Below are positions 8,017-17,237 of a stretch of DNA of 64,000 nucleotides, piece by piece. Position 1 is the first letter of the stretch. Each line of letters begins with the position of its first letter. This DNA comes from Streptomyces sp. DH41. Lineage in GTDB: Bacteria > Actinomycetota > Actinomycetes > Streptomycetales > Streptomycetaceae. The notes below the pieces were generated by a model that was not told the DNA's origin, did not search any database, and worked only from the letters and a program-made list of their open reading frames with translations. A program made the translations under genes and the position numbers. Location of the stretch: contig NZ_JARVKY010000002.1 in assembly GCF_029813785.1 (NCBI RefSeq), positions 620,001 to 684,000 on the forward strand, given 5' to 3'.

Positions 8017-9894
8017 TCAGACGGTCTTCTCCTGCCAGCTCTGCAACACCGTACGGAACTGCTGCCGCGTGGTCTCCCAGTCCTCGACGGGCCCCGCCAT
8101 GAAGATGACGTACTCGACCCCGTCCCGGGACATGTACGTCTCCTCGACGGCGCGGCGCGGACCGGGGAACTCGGTGTCCTTCGGCAGCGCGGTCCAGGTG
8201 TACTCCCAGCGGGCGCTGTCGTGGTCGCGGTAGGTGGTCCGTTCCAGGCCGACGCGCCGGTAGTCGACCAGGCGCTGCTGGAGCTGCAGATCGAGGTCGA
8301 GCTGGTGGGCGTACGGGTCGTTGTAGTCGGGAGCGGTGTCGACGGCGATGCGGACGAAGTGGTTGCCGTTGTCGGGGGTGTAGTCGATCTGCTGGAGCTC
8401 GCCTTCCTCGTCGAACGGCACCCGCTGCCAGTCCTCGGGCAGGTAGAGGCTGAAACCCACCGGGTCGTCCCGGCGGACCCAGCCGGCCGGGACGGAACCG
8501 CCGGGGTTCTTGCCGGAGGTGGCGGAGGGGGAGGGAGACGGGGACGGGGACGTGGAGTCGGAGGCGCCCGGACTCGCCTCCGTGCCGCCCTGGTTCCGCT
8601 GTTGCAGCACCACGGCGGTGCCCGCGCCGATGAGGGCGGCGACGGCGATGATCAGGGCGAGCGTGCGCAGGCGGCGGCGCCGGGAGCGTTGCGGGGGGCC
8701 GCCGGCCGGCGGGTAGCCCGCCGGTGCCTGGCCCATCGGCACGGTGCCGCCCGCCGCGTGCCCCATCTGCGGGTGGCCCATCTGCGGGTGACCCATCGGT
8801 GGCTGACCCGTCGGTGGCTGACCCATGGCCGTGGGGCCGCCCGCCGTAGGGCCGCCCGCCATAGGGCCACCCGCCCTGGGATCGGCCGCAGTGGGATCGA
8901 CCGCCATCGGACCGGCCGCCATGGGGCCGGCAACCGTGGGGCCGGTCATCGGCTGGTACGGCGTCGCGGTGGTCCCGCCCGCCGGTCCCGGTGTCCCGGG
9001 GTGGGGTGTGTCGTTCTGCCCCCGTGAGCCCGAGTACCGCGTCGGCACGTACGCCTGGGCCGCGTTCGGCCGCCGCCCCTCCGCCGCCTCCGCGAGCATC
9101 TGCTCGGTCTCGGTCACGTCGGGCCGCGTGGCCGGCTCCTTGCGCAACAGCGCGCTGATGACGGGCCCGAGCGGTCCGGCGTACCGGGGTTCGGTGGCCT
9201 CCTCCTCGACGACCGCCTGCATGGTGGTGAGCGGTGAGGTGCGGCGGAACGGCGACCTGCCCTCCACCGCCGTGTACAGCGTCGCGCCGAGCGCCCACAG
9301 GTCGGAGGCGGGACCGGGGTCGTGGCCGCGCACCCGTTCGGGCGCCAGGTAGTCGACGGAGCCGACGACCTCTCCGGTCCGGGTGATGGTGGAGTCGCCT
9401 TCGATCTGCGCGATGCCGAAGTCGGTGAGCAGCACCCGGCCGTCGTCGGCGAGCAGTACGTTGCCGGGCTTGACGTCGCGGTGCAGGACGCCGGCGGTGT
9501 GCGCGGCGCGCAGGGCCCGCAGCACCCACAGTCCGACACGGGCCGCCTCGCGCGGCTCGACCCGCTCGTCCTCCTTGACCGCGTCGGCCAGCGAGCGGCC
9601 CTCGACCAGCTCCATCACGATCCAGGGCCGGCCGTCGTGTTCGAGTACGTCGTGCACGGTGACGACGGCCGAGTGGTTGATCCGCGCCGCCGCGCGCGCC
9701 TCGCTCCGGGTGCGCGTCAGCAGGATCGCCTGGTCGCTCTCGGAGACGTAGAGCGCGGCGGTCAACTCCTTGATGGCGACGGCCCGGTGCAGCACCTCGT
9801 CGTGTGCGCGCCACACCCGGCCCATGCCGCCGCTGCCGATGGTCTCGCCGAGCCGGTAACGGCCCGCGACGAGCCGGCCCTGCATCTGATTCAC
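8017..9894 (-). CDS. Membrane Ser/Thr protein kinase, array member 3
   Basis: Ser/Thr kinase of about 625 aa using the GTG at 9894 (VNQMQGRL), preceded by GCGGGG; the ATG at 9885 is the alternative. Motifs: GSGGMG, VAIKEL, GVLHRDVKPGNVLL, TDFGIAQ, activation loop STITRTGEVVGSVDY. After the kinase domain there is a roughly 85-residue low-complexity linker of GPM/GPT/GQPP/GHPQM units. Then come a membrane helix (LALIIAVAALIGAGTAVVL), a Ser/Pro spacer and an extracellular domain opening with GWVRRDDPVGFSLYLPEDW. The linker probably varies in length between strains. Catalytic residues are intact. The 122 nt to the next gene downstream hold nothing recognisable. Confidence 0.9.
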   Translation of the reverse strand: MNQMQGRLVAGRYRLGETIGSGGMGRVWRAHDEVLHRAVAIKELTAALYVSESDQAILLTRTRSEARAAARINHSAVVTVHDVLEHDGRPWIVMELVEGRSLADAVKEDERVEPREAARVGLWVLRALRAAHTAGVLHRDVKPGNVLLADDGRVLLTDFGIAQIEGDSTITRTGEVVGSVDYLAPERVRGHDPGPASDLWALGATLYTAVEGRSPFRRTSPLTTMQAVVEEEATEPRYAGPLGPVISALLRKEPATRPDVTETEQMLAEAAEGRRPNAAQAYVPTRYSGSRGQNDTPHPGTPGPAGGTTATPYQPMTGPTVAGPMAAGPMAVDPTAADPRAGGPMAGGPTAGGPTAMGQPPTGQPPMGHPQMGHPQMGHAAGGTVPMGQAPAGYPPAGGPPQRSRRRRLRTLALIIAVAALIGAGTAVVLQQRNQGGTEASPGASDSTSPSPSPSPSATSGKNPGGSVPAGWVRRDDPVGFSLYLPEDWQRVPFDEEGELQQIDYTPDNGNHFVRIAVDTAPDYNDPYAHQLDLDLQLQQRLVDYRRVGLERTTYRDHDSARWEYTWTALPKDTEFPGPRRAVEETYMSRDGVEYVIFMAGPVEDWETTRQQFRTVLQSWQEKTV

Positions 9895-10030
9895 GTTGCC
9901 CCGCAATGCTCTTGTCAGGGCCAGACTAGGGACCGAGCGCCGCCCGGGGAACGGGTGGGGTGCCCCGTAACCCGCTCTGTGACGGTTGTCGCTTTCCGTG
10001 ACTGGAGGCAACCATCGGGCCGAACTGCCT

Positions 10031-12751
10031 TCAGCCCGTGTACTGGTAGGTCGCCGAGGCCTGTTCGAACAGCCGGGTCACCTCTTCCCGCTCCGCCACC
10101 GGGCCACGCACCTGCACCACGTGGTAGCGCCCGTCGATCAGCGTCGCGACGTTACGCACGTACAGCTCGCCGCCGTCGGCCGCGTTCCAGGTGAACTGCC
10201 CCTCCGCCATGGTGCGTCCGCCGACCTCGATGGTCTTCAGGCCGCTGGAGGTGGCCCAGCTGGAGGCGCGGTACGACTCCAACTCGGGCTCGCTGTCACG
10301 CTGGTAGACCATCGGATCGTCCCCGAACTCGGTCGCGCGGTCCCGGCCCGGTACGACGATGAGCTCGAAGTCGCCCTTCGCGTAGACGACCTGGCCGCTG
10401 CCGTTGCGGGGCGTGCGGTCCCAGCCCTCGGCGACGGCGACGCGGAAGCCCTCGGCGTCCTCGCGCAGCGTGAACCCGTCGGCGACGCCGGGGTCGTTGG
10501 TCTGCGTCTCGGTGGAGCCGGTCTCCGTCTGCGAGGCACTGGGGTCGGACTTCGGGGACGTCTGCTCCGGCCTGGGCTCGCTGCTGACATCCGGGGAGCG
10601 TTCGGGCGGCGCCGGGCTCGCCTCGCCCGCGGCGCCCGTCCGGTCGGTGCCGCCGGTGCCGCCTGTGTCGCCCTTCGGCATGAAGAACATCGCGTAGGCG
10701 ACGGCTCCGGCCAGGGCGAGCAGTATCAGCAGGAGCAGTGTCCGGCCGAGGCTGCGCGGCGAACGAGACGTCTCCTGTCTGCCCCGCTTGTGGCGTCCGT
10801 GGTGCGCGGGCAGCCCGGCGCGCCGCCTGCGCACCAGCTCGCCCCGCCGGCGCACGATGGGCAGCCGGCCGGTCTCGGCGGGCGGGGCCGAGATGACGTG
10901 CAGGCCGGCCTCCGGTTCGGGCGCGGACCGCACCAGCGAGCGCAGCCAGCCGCTCAGTTCCTCGAAGTCGATGCGTTCGGTGGGGTCCTGACGCAGCAGC
11001 GACTCCACGACCGGCCGCAGCGGTCCGCACTCCTCGGCGAACGCCGGCGGTTCCGCGCACACGATCTGCACCAGCTCGGCGGTCGACTCCTCCGGGTAGG
11101 GCGCGTGCCCCTGTACGGCGCGGAAGAGCAGCGCGCCCAGCGCCCACAGGTCGGTGGCGGGTCCGATGGGGGCGGCGAGCTGCCAGTTCTCGTGCACCGG
11201 CCCGGCCTGTTCCGGCGCCCAGCGCTCGGTCACCGGCCCGACCACGGCCATCCGCGTCTGGCGTGCCCGTTCGGCGACGAGTGCGGTGGCCGGACCGCGC
11301 GGCGCGGGGGTGCGGGTGACCAGGTCGTCCCAGTGTCCGGCGGTCGGCCCGGGAACCTCGGCGGTCGTCGCGGGGCCGGGCTCCGGTCGCGGACTGGCGG
11401 GCAGGGCCCGTCCGCCCGACGGAGCGGAGGGAGCAGACGGAGCGGAAGGGGCGGTGGAGGTGATGGGAGTGATGGGAGTGGTGGGGGCCGGGTCGCCGGT
11501 GGGGCGGGGTGTGGCGCCGTGCCAGGAGGTCGTACGTACGCCGTAGGGGTCGTCGATCTGCCCGGGCGGGGCGGCGCCGTGACCGGCCGCCTCGGTGGGC
11601 TGCGCGCCGAAGGAGGACGTGCCGGGGATACGGGACCGCTGGGCGGTGTCGCTGTCGGGGGCGGGGCGGGCGCCGGGCAGGGCCGCGCGGCCGTTCTGCG
11701 CCTCCTGGACGCGAGCGGCTGCCCTGGCACCGGCGCGGTACGCGGCGATCGCCCCGGCGCGCGCGGCGCGGACGTCTCCACCGGCGTCGACCGGCGCGGG
11801 GGCGAGTCCGGCGGCGCCGCCCGGCCCCTGGGCACCGGTCACCGGCAGCCCGCCCGCGGTCCGCGCCTCTATGGCGGCCCGCCGGGCGGCCTCGGGATCG
11901 GCACCGACCGGTCCCGGGACACCGGTCCGCACGCCCCCGGGAGCGGTGACACCGGGACCTGCACCACCCGGACCGGAAAGCCGGACATCCGCACCAGCGG
12001 CACCAGGACCAGGCCCAGGGCCGGGGCCACCAGGACCAAGGACCCCGTTCTCCGCGCCACCGCCCCGGCCGAAGGTCCCGTCAGGGGCGACCGCGGCACC
12101 TCGGTCCTCCTCGCCCTCGGGGGCGGGGACCGGGTCGTAGCCGCACAGCGCCTCCTCCGCCGCACCGACCGCCAGGCCGGTCAGCACCACACGCCCGTCG
12201 TCGCAGACGAGCACCGTGCGCGCGGTGATGTTGCGGTGCACCCAGCCGTACGTGTGCAGCACCCGCAGCGCGAGGAGGACGTCGGAGGCCACCTCGGCCG
12301 CCCGGTACGGCGTCAGCGGCTGCTCGGCGAGCAGGGCGGCCAGTGGCCTGGCGGCCACCAGTTCGCTGACGATCCACAGCGAACCGCCCTCGGCGAACAC
12401 GTCGAAGACCTGGTCCAGACGCGGATGGTCGGGGACCGCGGCCGCGGCCTGTGCCGCCTCGACGGCACGACGCACCACCGGGTCGACCGGCCGCCGGGTG
12501 CCACCGCGCGCGTCCGCCGGCCGCCTCCCGGGGTGCCGGGCGCCGCCGTCCCGGGCCGTGAAGCCCTCGGGCAGGCCGTCCGCGTCGAGCACCTCGGCCT
12601 CGACGACCTCCGGCAGCGGCACCTGGCGGACCAGGACTTCCTGCCCGCTGTAGGTGTCGAAGGCCCGGCTCTCGGTGAGTTCGTACTCGTCGGACGGCGG
12701 CAGGGGCAGGCGGTAGCGGTCGACGAGTACCCGTCCCGCATAGTCGTCCAC
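10031..12751 (-). CDS. Membrane pseudokinase, array member 4
   Basis: Kinase-fold protein of 906 aa from the GTG at 12751, which sits 6 nt after GGGGGTGG; the longer ATG frame has no ribosome site. It keeps the overall kinase plan (IVSELV hinge, TDLWALGALLFRAVQGH helix F region). The glycine loop is absent, VAxK is replaced by VLVRQV, HRD by HRN (about residue 173, followed by ITARTVLV) and DFG by TGL. Between the DFG position and the APE motif (WAPEQ, about residue 512) there is an insert of about 300 residues rich in Gly, Pro and Ala. A membrane helix (TLLLLILLALAGAVAYAMFF) and an extracellular domain related to those of members 1, 3 and 5 follow. It should not transfer phosphate and may act as a scaffold or allosteric partner of its active neighbours. 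Confidence 0.88.
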   Translation of the reverse strand: MDDYAGRVLVDRYRLPLPPSDEYELTESRAFDTYSGQEVLVRQVPLPEVVEAEVLDADGLPEGFTARDGGARHPGRRPADARGGTRRPVDPVVRRAVEAAQAAAAVPDHPRLDQVFDVFAEGGSLWIVSELVAARPLAALLAEQPLTPYRAAEVASDVLLALRVLHTYGWVHRNITARTVLVCDDGRVVLTGLAVGAAEEALCGYDPVPAPEGEEDRGAAVAPDGTFGRGGGAENGVLGPGGPGPGPGPGAAGADVRLSGPGGAGPGVTAPGGVRTGVPGPVGADPEAARRAAIEARTAGGLPVTGAQGPGGAAGLAPAPVDAGGDVRAARAGAIAAYRAGARAAARVQEAQNGRAALPGARPAPDSDTAQRSRIPGTSSFGAQPTEAAGHGAAPPGQIDDPYGVRTTSWHGATPRPTGDPAPTTPITPITSTAPSAPSAPSAPSGGRALPASPRPEPGPATTAEVPGPTAGHWDDLVTRTPAPRGPATALVAERARQTRMAVVGPVTERWAPEQAGPVHENWQLAAPIGPATDLWALGALLFRAVQGHAPYPEESTAELVQIVCAEPPAFAEECGPLRPVVESLLRQDPTERIDFEELSGWLRSLVRSAPEPEAGLHVISAPPAETGRLPIVRRRGELVRRRRAGLPAHHGRHKRGRQETSRSPRSLGRTLLLLILLALAGAVAYAMFFMPKGDTGGTGGTDRTGAAGEASPAPPERSPDVSSEPRPEQTSPKSDPSASQTETGSTETQTNDPGVADGFTLREDAEGFRVAVAEGWDRTPRNGSGQVVYAKGDFELIVVPGRDRATEFGDDPMVYQRDSEPELESYRASSWATSSGLKTIEVGGRTMAEGQFTWNAADGGELYVRNVATLIDGRYHVVQVRGPVAEREEVTRLFEQASATYQYTG

Positions 12752-12904
12752 GTCGCCACCCCCGGCAGCCCGTCGGTCAATTCCGTTCGTCCGGCGGGCC
12801 GTTCCGGCTGCGTACGGTCCGCGAGCACTCACGATACGTGCCGGAGGCAACCCACAAAGAGGGGATGCCAGATATCGGGCCGCTCAAACCCGGTGGCCGC
12901 GGGT

Positions 12905-14995
12905 TCAGGACTTGGACTGGAAGGTCTTCGTCAGGGTCCGCCAGGCGTCCCGGCGCAGGTCACTGTCCCAGTCGGCGGCCTTCGCGGTGTACATGAGCGC
13001 GTAGCCCTGGTGGTCGTTGACGACGAACCCCCGGTCCACGGTCCGGTACTTGGTGCCGCCGTCCGTGTAGGTGAACTCCCAGTCGGCCGCGTTCCAGCCG
13101 CGGTAGCCGACCTTCTCTATGCGGATCTTCTTGTACTGGGAGCGGACCATGTACCGCTCCTGGCTCTTCCAGTCCGCGACCGGGTCGCCCTTGGGTGTGG
13201 ACGTCCAGGCGACGAGCAGCTTCTGCCCCTGGGGACCGGTGAACCGGTCACCCGCGGAGCCCGTGGACTGGTACTTCCAGCCCTCGGGCAGTCCGATGCT
13301 GTACCCCTGTTCGCCCTGGTGGGTGGCTGCCGCGCCCTCGTCGTCGCCGGACTCCTCGGCGTCGTCGTCACCGTCCGGACCGGATCCGGCCCCGGCGTCG
13401 CCGGAGGCGCTCGCTCCGGAGCCCGGGGCCCCGCCCACCGCCGGATCCGAGGCGGAACCGTCGGTACCGGTCCCGCTCTCCTCGTCCTGCTTGGTGTCGT
13501 CGCTCGCGGTGGCGGAGGCGACGGCCTTGTCACCGCTTCCGCCCTTGGCCCCGTTCTCGTCGTCACCGCCGAGCGTGAGGGCCAGCACGGTGCCGAGGAC
13601 GGCGAGCGCCACGACGACGGCGATGATCACCAGCGTCCGGCGCGGCACCACGTCGGTGAGCGGCGCCCGGCGCACGGGCCGGGGCGGCAGGTCCGGCGGC
13701 GGTACGACGGGCCAGCCGGAACTCCGGGCACCCGAAGGCGCGTTCGACGCACCGGGCTGCGATCCCACACCGGCTCCGGCACCGGCACCCGCGCCCGTCA
13801 CCGGTGCGGCGGCCCCGGCCCCACGCGGGGTGGCGGCGGAACCCGTCCCGGCGGGACCCTGGGCGGCAGAGGACCCGGCGGATCCGACCGATCCGGTGGC
13901 ACCCGGCACGGCCCGGTCGGCCCCGCCCGGCTTGGTACGGGAGGCAGCCGCGGCACCGGCCGCGCCCGCCCCGACCGCGGCCTTGCGCACGGAACGCAGC
14001 GCCCCGCGCAGCCGCTCCCCGGCCTCCTCGCCCCGCTTGCCCCCGGCACCCGCCGAACCGCCCCGGCGCGTCCGCTCGTCCGGCTGTGCCGGCAGCGGCA
14101 CCACCTTGGTGGCGTCGGCCGGTTCGGTCTCGTCCGCACTGTCCGGGGCGTGGATGACCTTGTTGAGCATCGCGCGGGCGCCCGCGTCGTCGAGCCGCTG
14201 GGCGGGGTCCTTGTTGAGCAGCCCGAAGATGACGTCCCGCAGCGGGCCGGCGTTCTTCGGCTCCTCCAGGTTCTCCGTCATCACCGCGGTCAGCGTCGCG
14301 ATCGCGGAGCCCTTGTCGTAGGGCGGGGAGCCCTCCACCGCCGCGTACAGCAGTCCGCCGAGCGACCACAGGTCGGCGGCCGGTCCCGGCTTGTGGCCGC
14401 GGGCCCGCTCCGGGGAGATGTAGGAGGGGGCGCCGACGAGCATGCCGGTGGAGGTGATGGACGGGTCGCCCTCCACCTGGGCGATGCCGAAGTCGGTGAG
14501 GACGACCCGGCCGTCCTCGGCGATCAGTACGTTCGACGGCTTCACGTCGCGGTGCAGGATGCCCTCGCGGTGCGCGGAACGCAGGACGTCGAGGACGGCG
14601 AGGCCGACCTCCGCCGCGCGCTTCGGCTTCAGCAGACCGTCCTCACGGATGGCCTCGGCGAGCGACTTGCCCTCGACGAGTTCCATCACGATCCACGGCC
14701 GGTCGTCCTCCTCGACCACGTCGAAGACCGTCACGGCGCTGTTGTTGCGGATCCGCGCGATCGCCTTGGCCTCGCGCAGCGTGCGCGTGATCAGGCGCCG
14801 CTTCTCCTCCTCGTCGATGTTCCCCGGAAACCGCAGCTCCTTGACGGCGACCGTGCGTCCCAGGGTCTCGTCCTCTGCCCGCCACACCGTCCCCATGCCG
14901 CCGCGGCCGAGCACGTCTCCCAGCCGGTACCGCCCGGCGAGGAGACGTGCGCTCTTGTCCGTACGGGATGTCCCCGCCCGCTCCGCCTCCGACAT
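12905..14995 (-). CDS. Membrane Ser/Thr protein kinase, array member 5
   Basis: Ser/Thr kinase of 696 aa from the ATG at 14995, preceded by GAGGGG at 4 nt. Motifs: GRGGMG, VAVKELRF, GILHRDVKPSNVLI, TDFGIAQ, activation loop PSITSTGMLVGAPSY. A juxtamembrane region of about 150 residues is Ala/Gly-rich with basic patches. The membrane helix (TLVIIAVVVALAVLGTVLAL) is followed by an acidic Gly/Ser/Asp spacer and an extracellular domain opening GYSIGLPEGWKY and containing NAADWEFTYTDGG. It is the promoter-proximal gene of the array: the 218 nt upstream separate it from glpD and could hold the array promoter, though I see no clear -10/-35. Confidence 0.9.
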   Translation of the reverse strand: MSEAERAGTSRTDKSARLLAGRYRLGDVLGRGGMGTVWRAEDETLGRTVAVKELRFPGNIDEEEKRRLITRTLREAKAIARIRNNSAVTVFDVVEEDDRPWIVMELVEGKSLAEAIREDGLLKPKRAAEVGLAVLDVLRSAHREGILHRDVKPSNVLIAEDGRVVLTDFGIAQVEGDPSITSTGMLVGAPSYISPERARGHKPGPAADLWSLGGLLYAAVEGSPPYDKGSAIATLTAVMTENLEEPKNAGPLRDVIFGLLNKDPAQRLDDAGARAMLNKVIHAPDSADETEPADATKVVPLPAQPDERTRRGGSAGAGGKRGEEAGERLRGALRSVRKAAVGAGAAGAAAASRTKPGGADRAVPGATGSVGSAGSSAAQGPAGTGSAATPRGAGAAAPVTGAGAGAGAGVGSQPGASNAPSGARSSGWPVVPPPDLPPRPVRRAPLTDVVPRRTLVIIAVVVALAVLGTVLALTLGGDDENGAKGGSGDKAVASATASDDTKQDEESGTGTDGSASDPAVGGAPGSGASASGDAGAGSGPDGDDDAEESGDDEGAAATHQGEQGYSIGLPEGWKYQSTGSAGDRFTGPQGQKLLVAWTSTPKGDPVADWKSQERYMVRSQYKKIRIEKVGYRGWNAADWEFTYTDGGTKYRTVDRGFVVNDHQGYALMYTAKAADWDSDLRRDAWRTLTKTFQSKS

Positions 14996-15213
14996 GCGTC
15001 CCCTCATGCAACCCGCCCTGACAGAGCCTTCATTGTCCCTCACCCGACAAGTGCTCGACGCCCAGGGTGCCTCTGGCGCCGAGCGGGCGAGAGGCAAGTG
15101 GCACGGCAGGGTGACCCTGCGTCACACCTGCCCCGACGGCCCCTGCCGCGTGCCCCGGCGGGCGCCCCGACGCGTGCCCTGACATGCGCCTGACGTGCGC
15201 CCGGACGCGCTCC

Positions 15214-16920
15214 CTAACGCGGCACGATGTCCGGCGCTCCCAGGCGGGCCGCATCGGCCGTGAGGTCGTCCGGCTGACGCTGCGACTCGCGCTCGGCCTC
15301 CACCCGCTTCTCGTAGTGCTGGACCTCCCGTTCGACCTGGTCCTTGCCCCAGCCCAGCACCGGTGCCATCAGTTCGGCGACCTCCCGGGCGCTGCGCGTG
15401 CCCCGGTCGAAGGTCTCGATGGAGATGCGGGTGCGCCGGGTCAGTACGTCGTCCAGGTGTCGCGCGCCCTCGTGGGAGGCGGCGTAGACGACCTCGGCGC
15501 GCAGGTAGTCGTCGGCGGCGTGCAGCGGCTCGCCGAGGGAGGGGTCCTCGGCGATGAGCTCCAGCACCTCCTCCGCCATGGCGCCGTACCGGTTGAGCAG
15601 GTGCTCCACGCGGACGACGTGCAGGCCGGTGCGCGCGGCGACCCGCGCCCGCGCGTTCCACAGCGCGCGGTAGCCCTCGGCGCCGAGCAGCGGCGTGTCC
15701 TCGGTGACGCAGTCCGCGACCCGCAGGTCGAGCCCGTGCACCGCCTCGTCCACGGCGTCCTTGGCCATCACCCGGTACGTCGTGTACTTGCCGCCCGCCA
15801 CGACGACGAGCCCGGGCACCGGGTGCGCGACGGTGTGCTCGCGCGACAGCTTGCTGGTGGCGTCCGACTCGCCGGCCAGCAGCGGGCGCAGACCGGCGTA
15901 CACACCCTCGACGTCGTCGCGGGTGAGCGGTACGGACAGCACGGAGTTGACGTGTTCCAGCAGGTAGTCGATGTCCGCGCTGGAGGCGGCCGGGTGGGCC
16001 TTGTCCAGGTCCCAGCCGGTGTCCGTGGTGCCGATGATCCAGTGCCGGCCCCAGGGGATGACGAAGAGCACGGACTTCTCGGTGCGCAGGATCAGGCCGG
16101 TGCTGGAGTGGATGCGGTCCTTGGGCACGACCAGGTGGATGCCCTTGGAGGCCCGGACGTGGAACTGGCCGCGCTCGCCCACCATCGACTGGGTGTCGTC
16201 GGTCCACACCCCGGTGGCGTTCACGATCTGCTTGGCGTGGATCTCGTACTCGCCGCCCGCCTCGACGTCCTGGACGCGCGCGCCGACCACGCGCTCGCCC
16301 TCGCGCAGGAAGGAGGTCACGCGCGCGCGGTTGGCGACCGGGGCGCCGTACGCCGCCGCGGTGCGCACCAGCGTGGCCACGAAGCGGGCGTCGTCCATCT
16401 GGGCGTCGTAGTACTGGAGCGCGCCGACCAGCGCGTCCTTCTTCAAGGCGGGCGCCACGCGCAGGGCGTGACCGCGGCTCAGGTGACGGTGCATCGGCAG
16501 GCCCCGGCCGTGTCCGCGGGCCATCGACATGGCGTCGTAGAGCGCGACGCCCGACCCGGCGTACAGCCGCTCCCACCCCTTGTGCCGCAAGGGGTACAGG
16601 AACGGCACGGGCTTCACCAGATGCGGCGCGAGCCGCTCCAGCAGCAGCCCGCGCTCCTTGAGCGCCTCCCGTACGAGCGCGAAGTCGAGCATCTCCAGAT
16701 AGCGCAGGCCGCCGTGGATCAGCTTGCTGGACCTGCTGGAGGTGCCCGACGCCCAGTCCCGTGCCTCGACCAGGCCGGTGGACAGTCCTCGCGTCACCGC
16801 GTCGAGGGCGGTGCCCGCGCCCACCACTCCCGCGCCCACCACCAGTACGTCAAGTTCGCGCTCGGCCATGGCCGCGAGTGACTCGGCGCGCTGCGCCGGC
16901 CCCAGGGTCGCTGTCCTCAC
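15214..16920 (-). CDS. glpD: Glycerol-3-phosphate dehydrogenase (FAD, aerobic type)
   Basis: Membrane-associated flavoprotein, 568 aa, oxidising sn-glycerol 3-phosphate to dihydroxyacetone phosphate and passing electrons to menaquinone. Start is the GTG at 16920 with GGGAGG 5 nt upstream; the longer frame to 17199 is untranslated leader. VVGAGVVGAGTALDAVTRG (about residues 22-40) is the FAD-binding loop. SSKLIHGGLRYLE is the family signature. WIIGTTDTGWD and AGGKYTTYRVMAKDAVDE are conserved GlpD segments. The C-terminal helical domain (from about residue 400) matches the usual length. It is transcribed away from the neighbouring nucleotide-sugar dehydrogenase gene across a 317-bp gap that contains two DnaA boxes. 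Confidence 0.92.
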   Translation of the reverse strand: MRTATLGPAQRAESLAAMAERELDVLVVGAGVVGAGTALDAVTRGLSTGLVEARDWASGTSSRSSKLIHGGLRYLEMLDFALVREALKERGLLLERLAPHLVKPVPFLYPLRHKGWERLYAGSGVALYDAMSMARGHGRGLPMHRHLSRGHALRVAPALKKDALVGALQYYDAQMDDARFVATLVRTAAAYGAPVANRARVTSFLREGERVVGARVQDVEAGGEYEIHAKQIVNATGVWTDDTQSMVGERGQFHVRASKGIHLVVPKDRIHSSTGLILRTEKSVLFVIPWGRHWIIGTTDTGWDLDKAHPAASSADIDYLLEHVNSVLSVPLTRDDVEGVYAGLRPLLAGESDATSKLSREHTVAHPVPGLVVVAGGKYTTYRVMAKDAVDEAVHGLDLRVADCVTEDTPLLGAEGYRALWNARARVAARTGLHVVRVEHLLNRYGAMAEEVLELIAEDPSLGEPLHAADDYLRAEVVYAASHEGARHLDDVLTRRTRISIETFDRGTRSAREVAELMAPVLGWGKDQVEREVQHYEKRVEAERESQRQPDDLTADAARLGAPDIVPR

Positions 16921-17041
16921 TGCTGCCTCCCGCTGTCGGTCGCGTCGGCCGCACCCGTCGGGGCGTAGCCCGGTTCCTGGTACCCACCATGCCCAGATTC
17001 TGACCGACCCGCCCGACATCGGCCGCCGCACAGCCTCAGCC

Positions 17042-17073
17042 TGTGGACAACTCCCCCGCGGACCTGTGGACAA
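17042..17073 (-). promoter_or_regulatory. Pair of perfect DnaA boxes in a divergent intergenic region
   Basis: Two copies of TGTGGACAA (17042-17050 and 17065-17073), each the complement of the Streptomyces DnaA box TTGTCCACA, lie 14 bp apart in the same orientation. The whole gap 16921-17237 holds no gene. It is the shared upstream region of glpD and the nucleotide-sugar dehydrogenase gene, so bound DnaA could affect either promoter or simply titrate DnaA. The box sequence is seen; function is inferred. Confidence 0.55.
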
Positions 17074-17237
17074 CTTCCCCGCAGCTCGGCGACAACACTC
17101 GACACTCGCCGAATCCCGGCCGATCAATCCCGCAAATCGGTCATATTTACTCCTAGTCTGACGTTGTGCTCGCCCATCCTGTCCACCGGGCTTGCGCACC
17201 TGTCCCGCTTCGGTTACTGGGAAGGACGGCCCACGCC

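Noticed and set aside
9986-15193. 1735-codon plus-strand open frame across two kinase genes
   Set aside because: High GC keeps the opposite frame free of stops. The translation is low-complexity and the minus strand carries clear kinase motifs.
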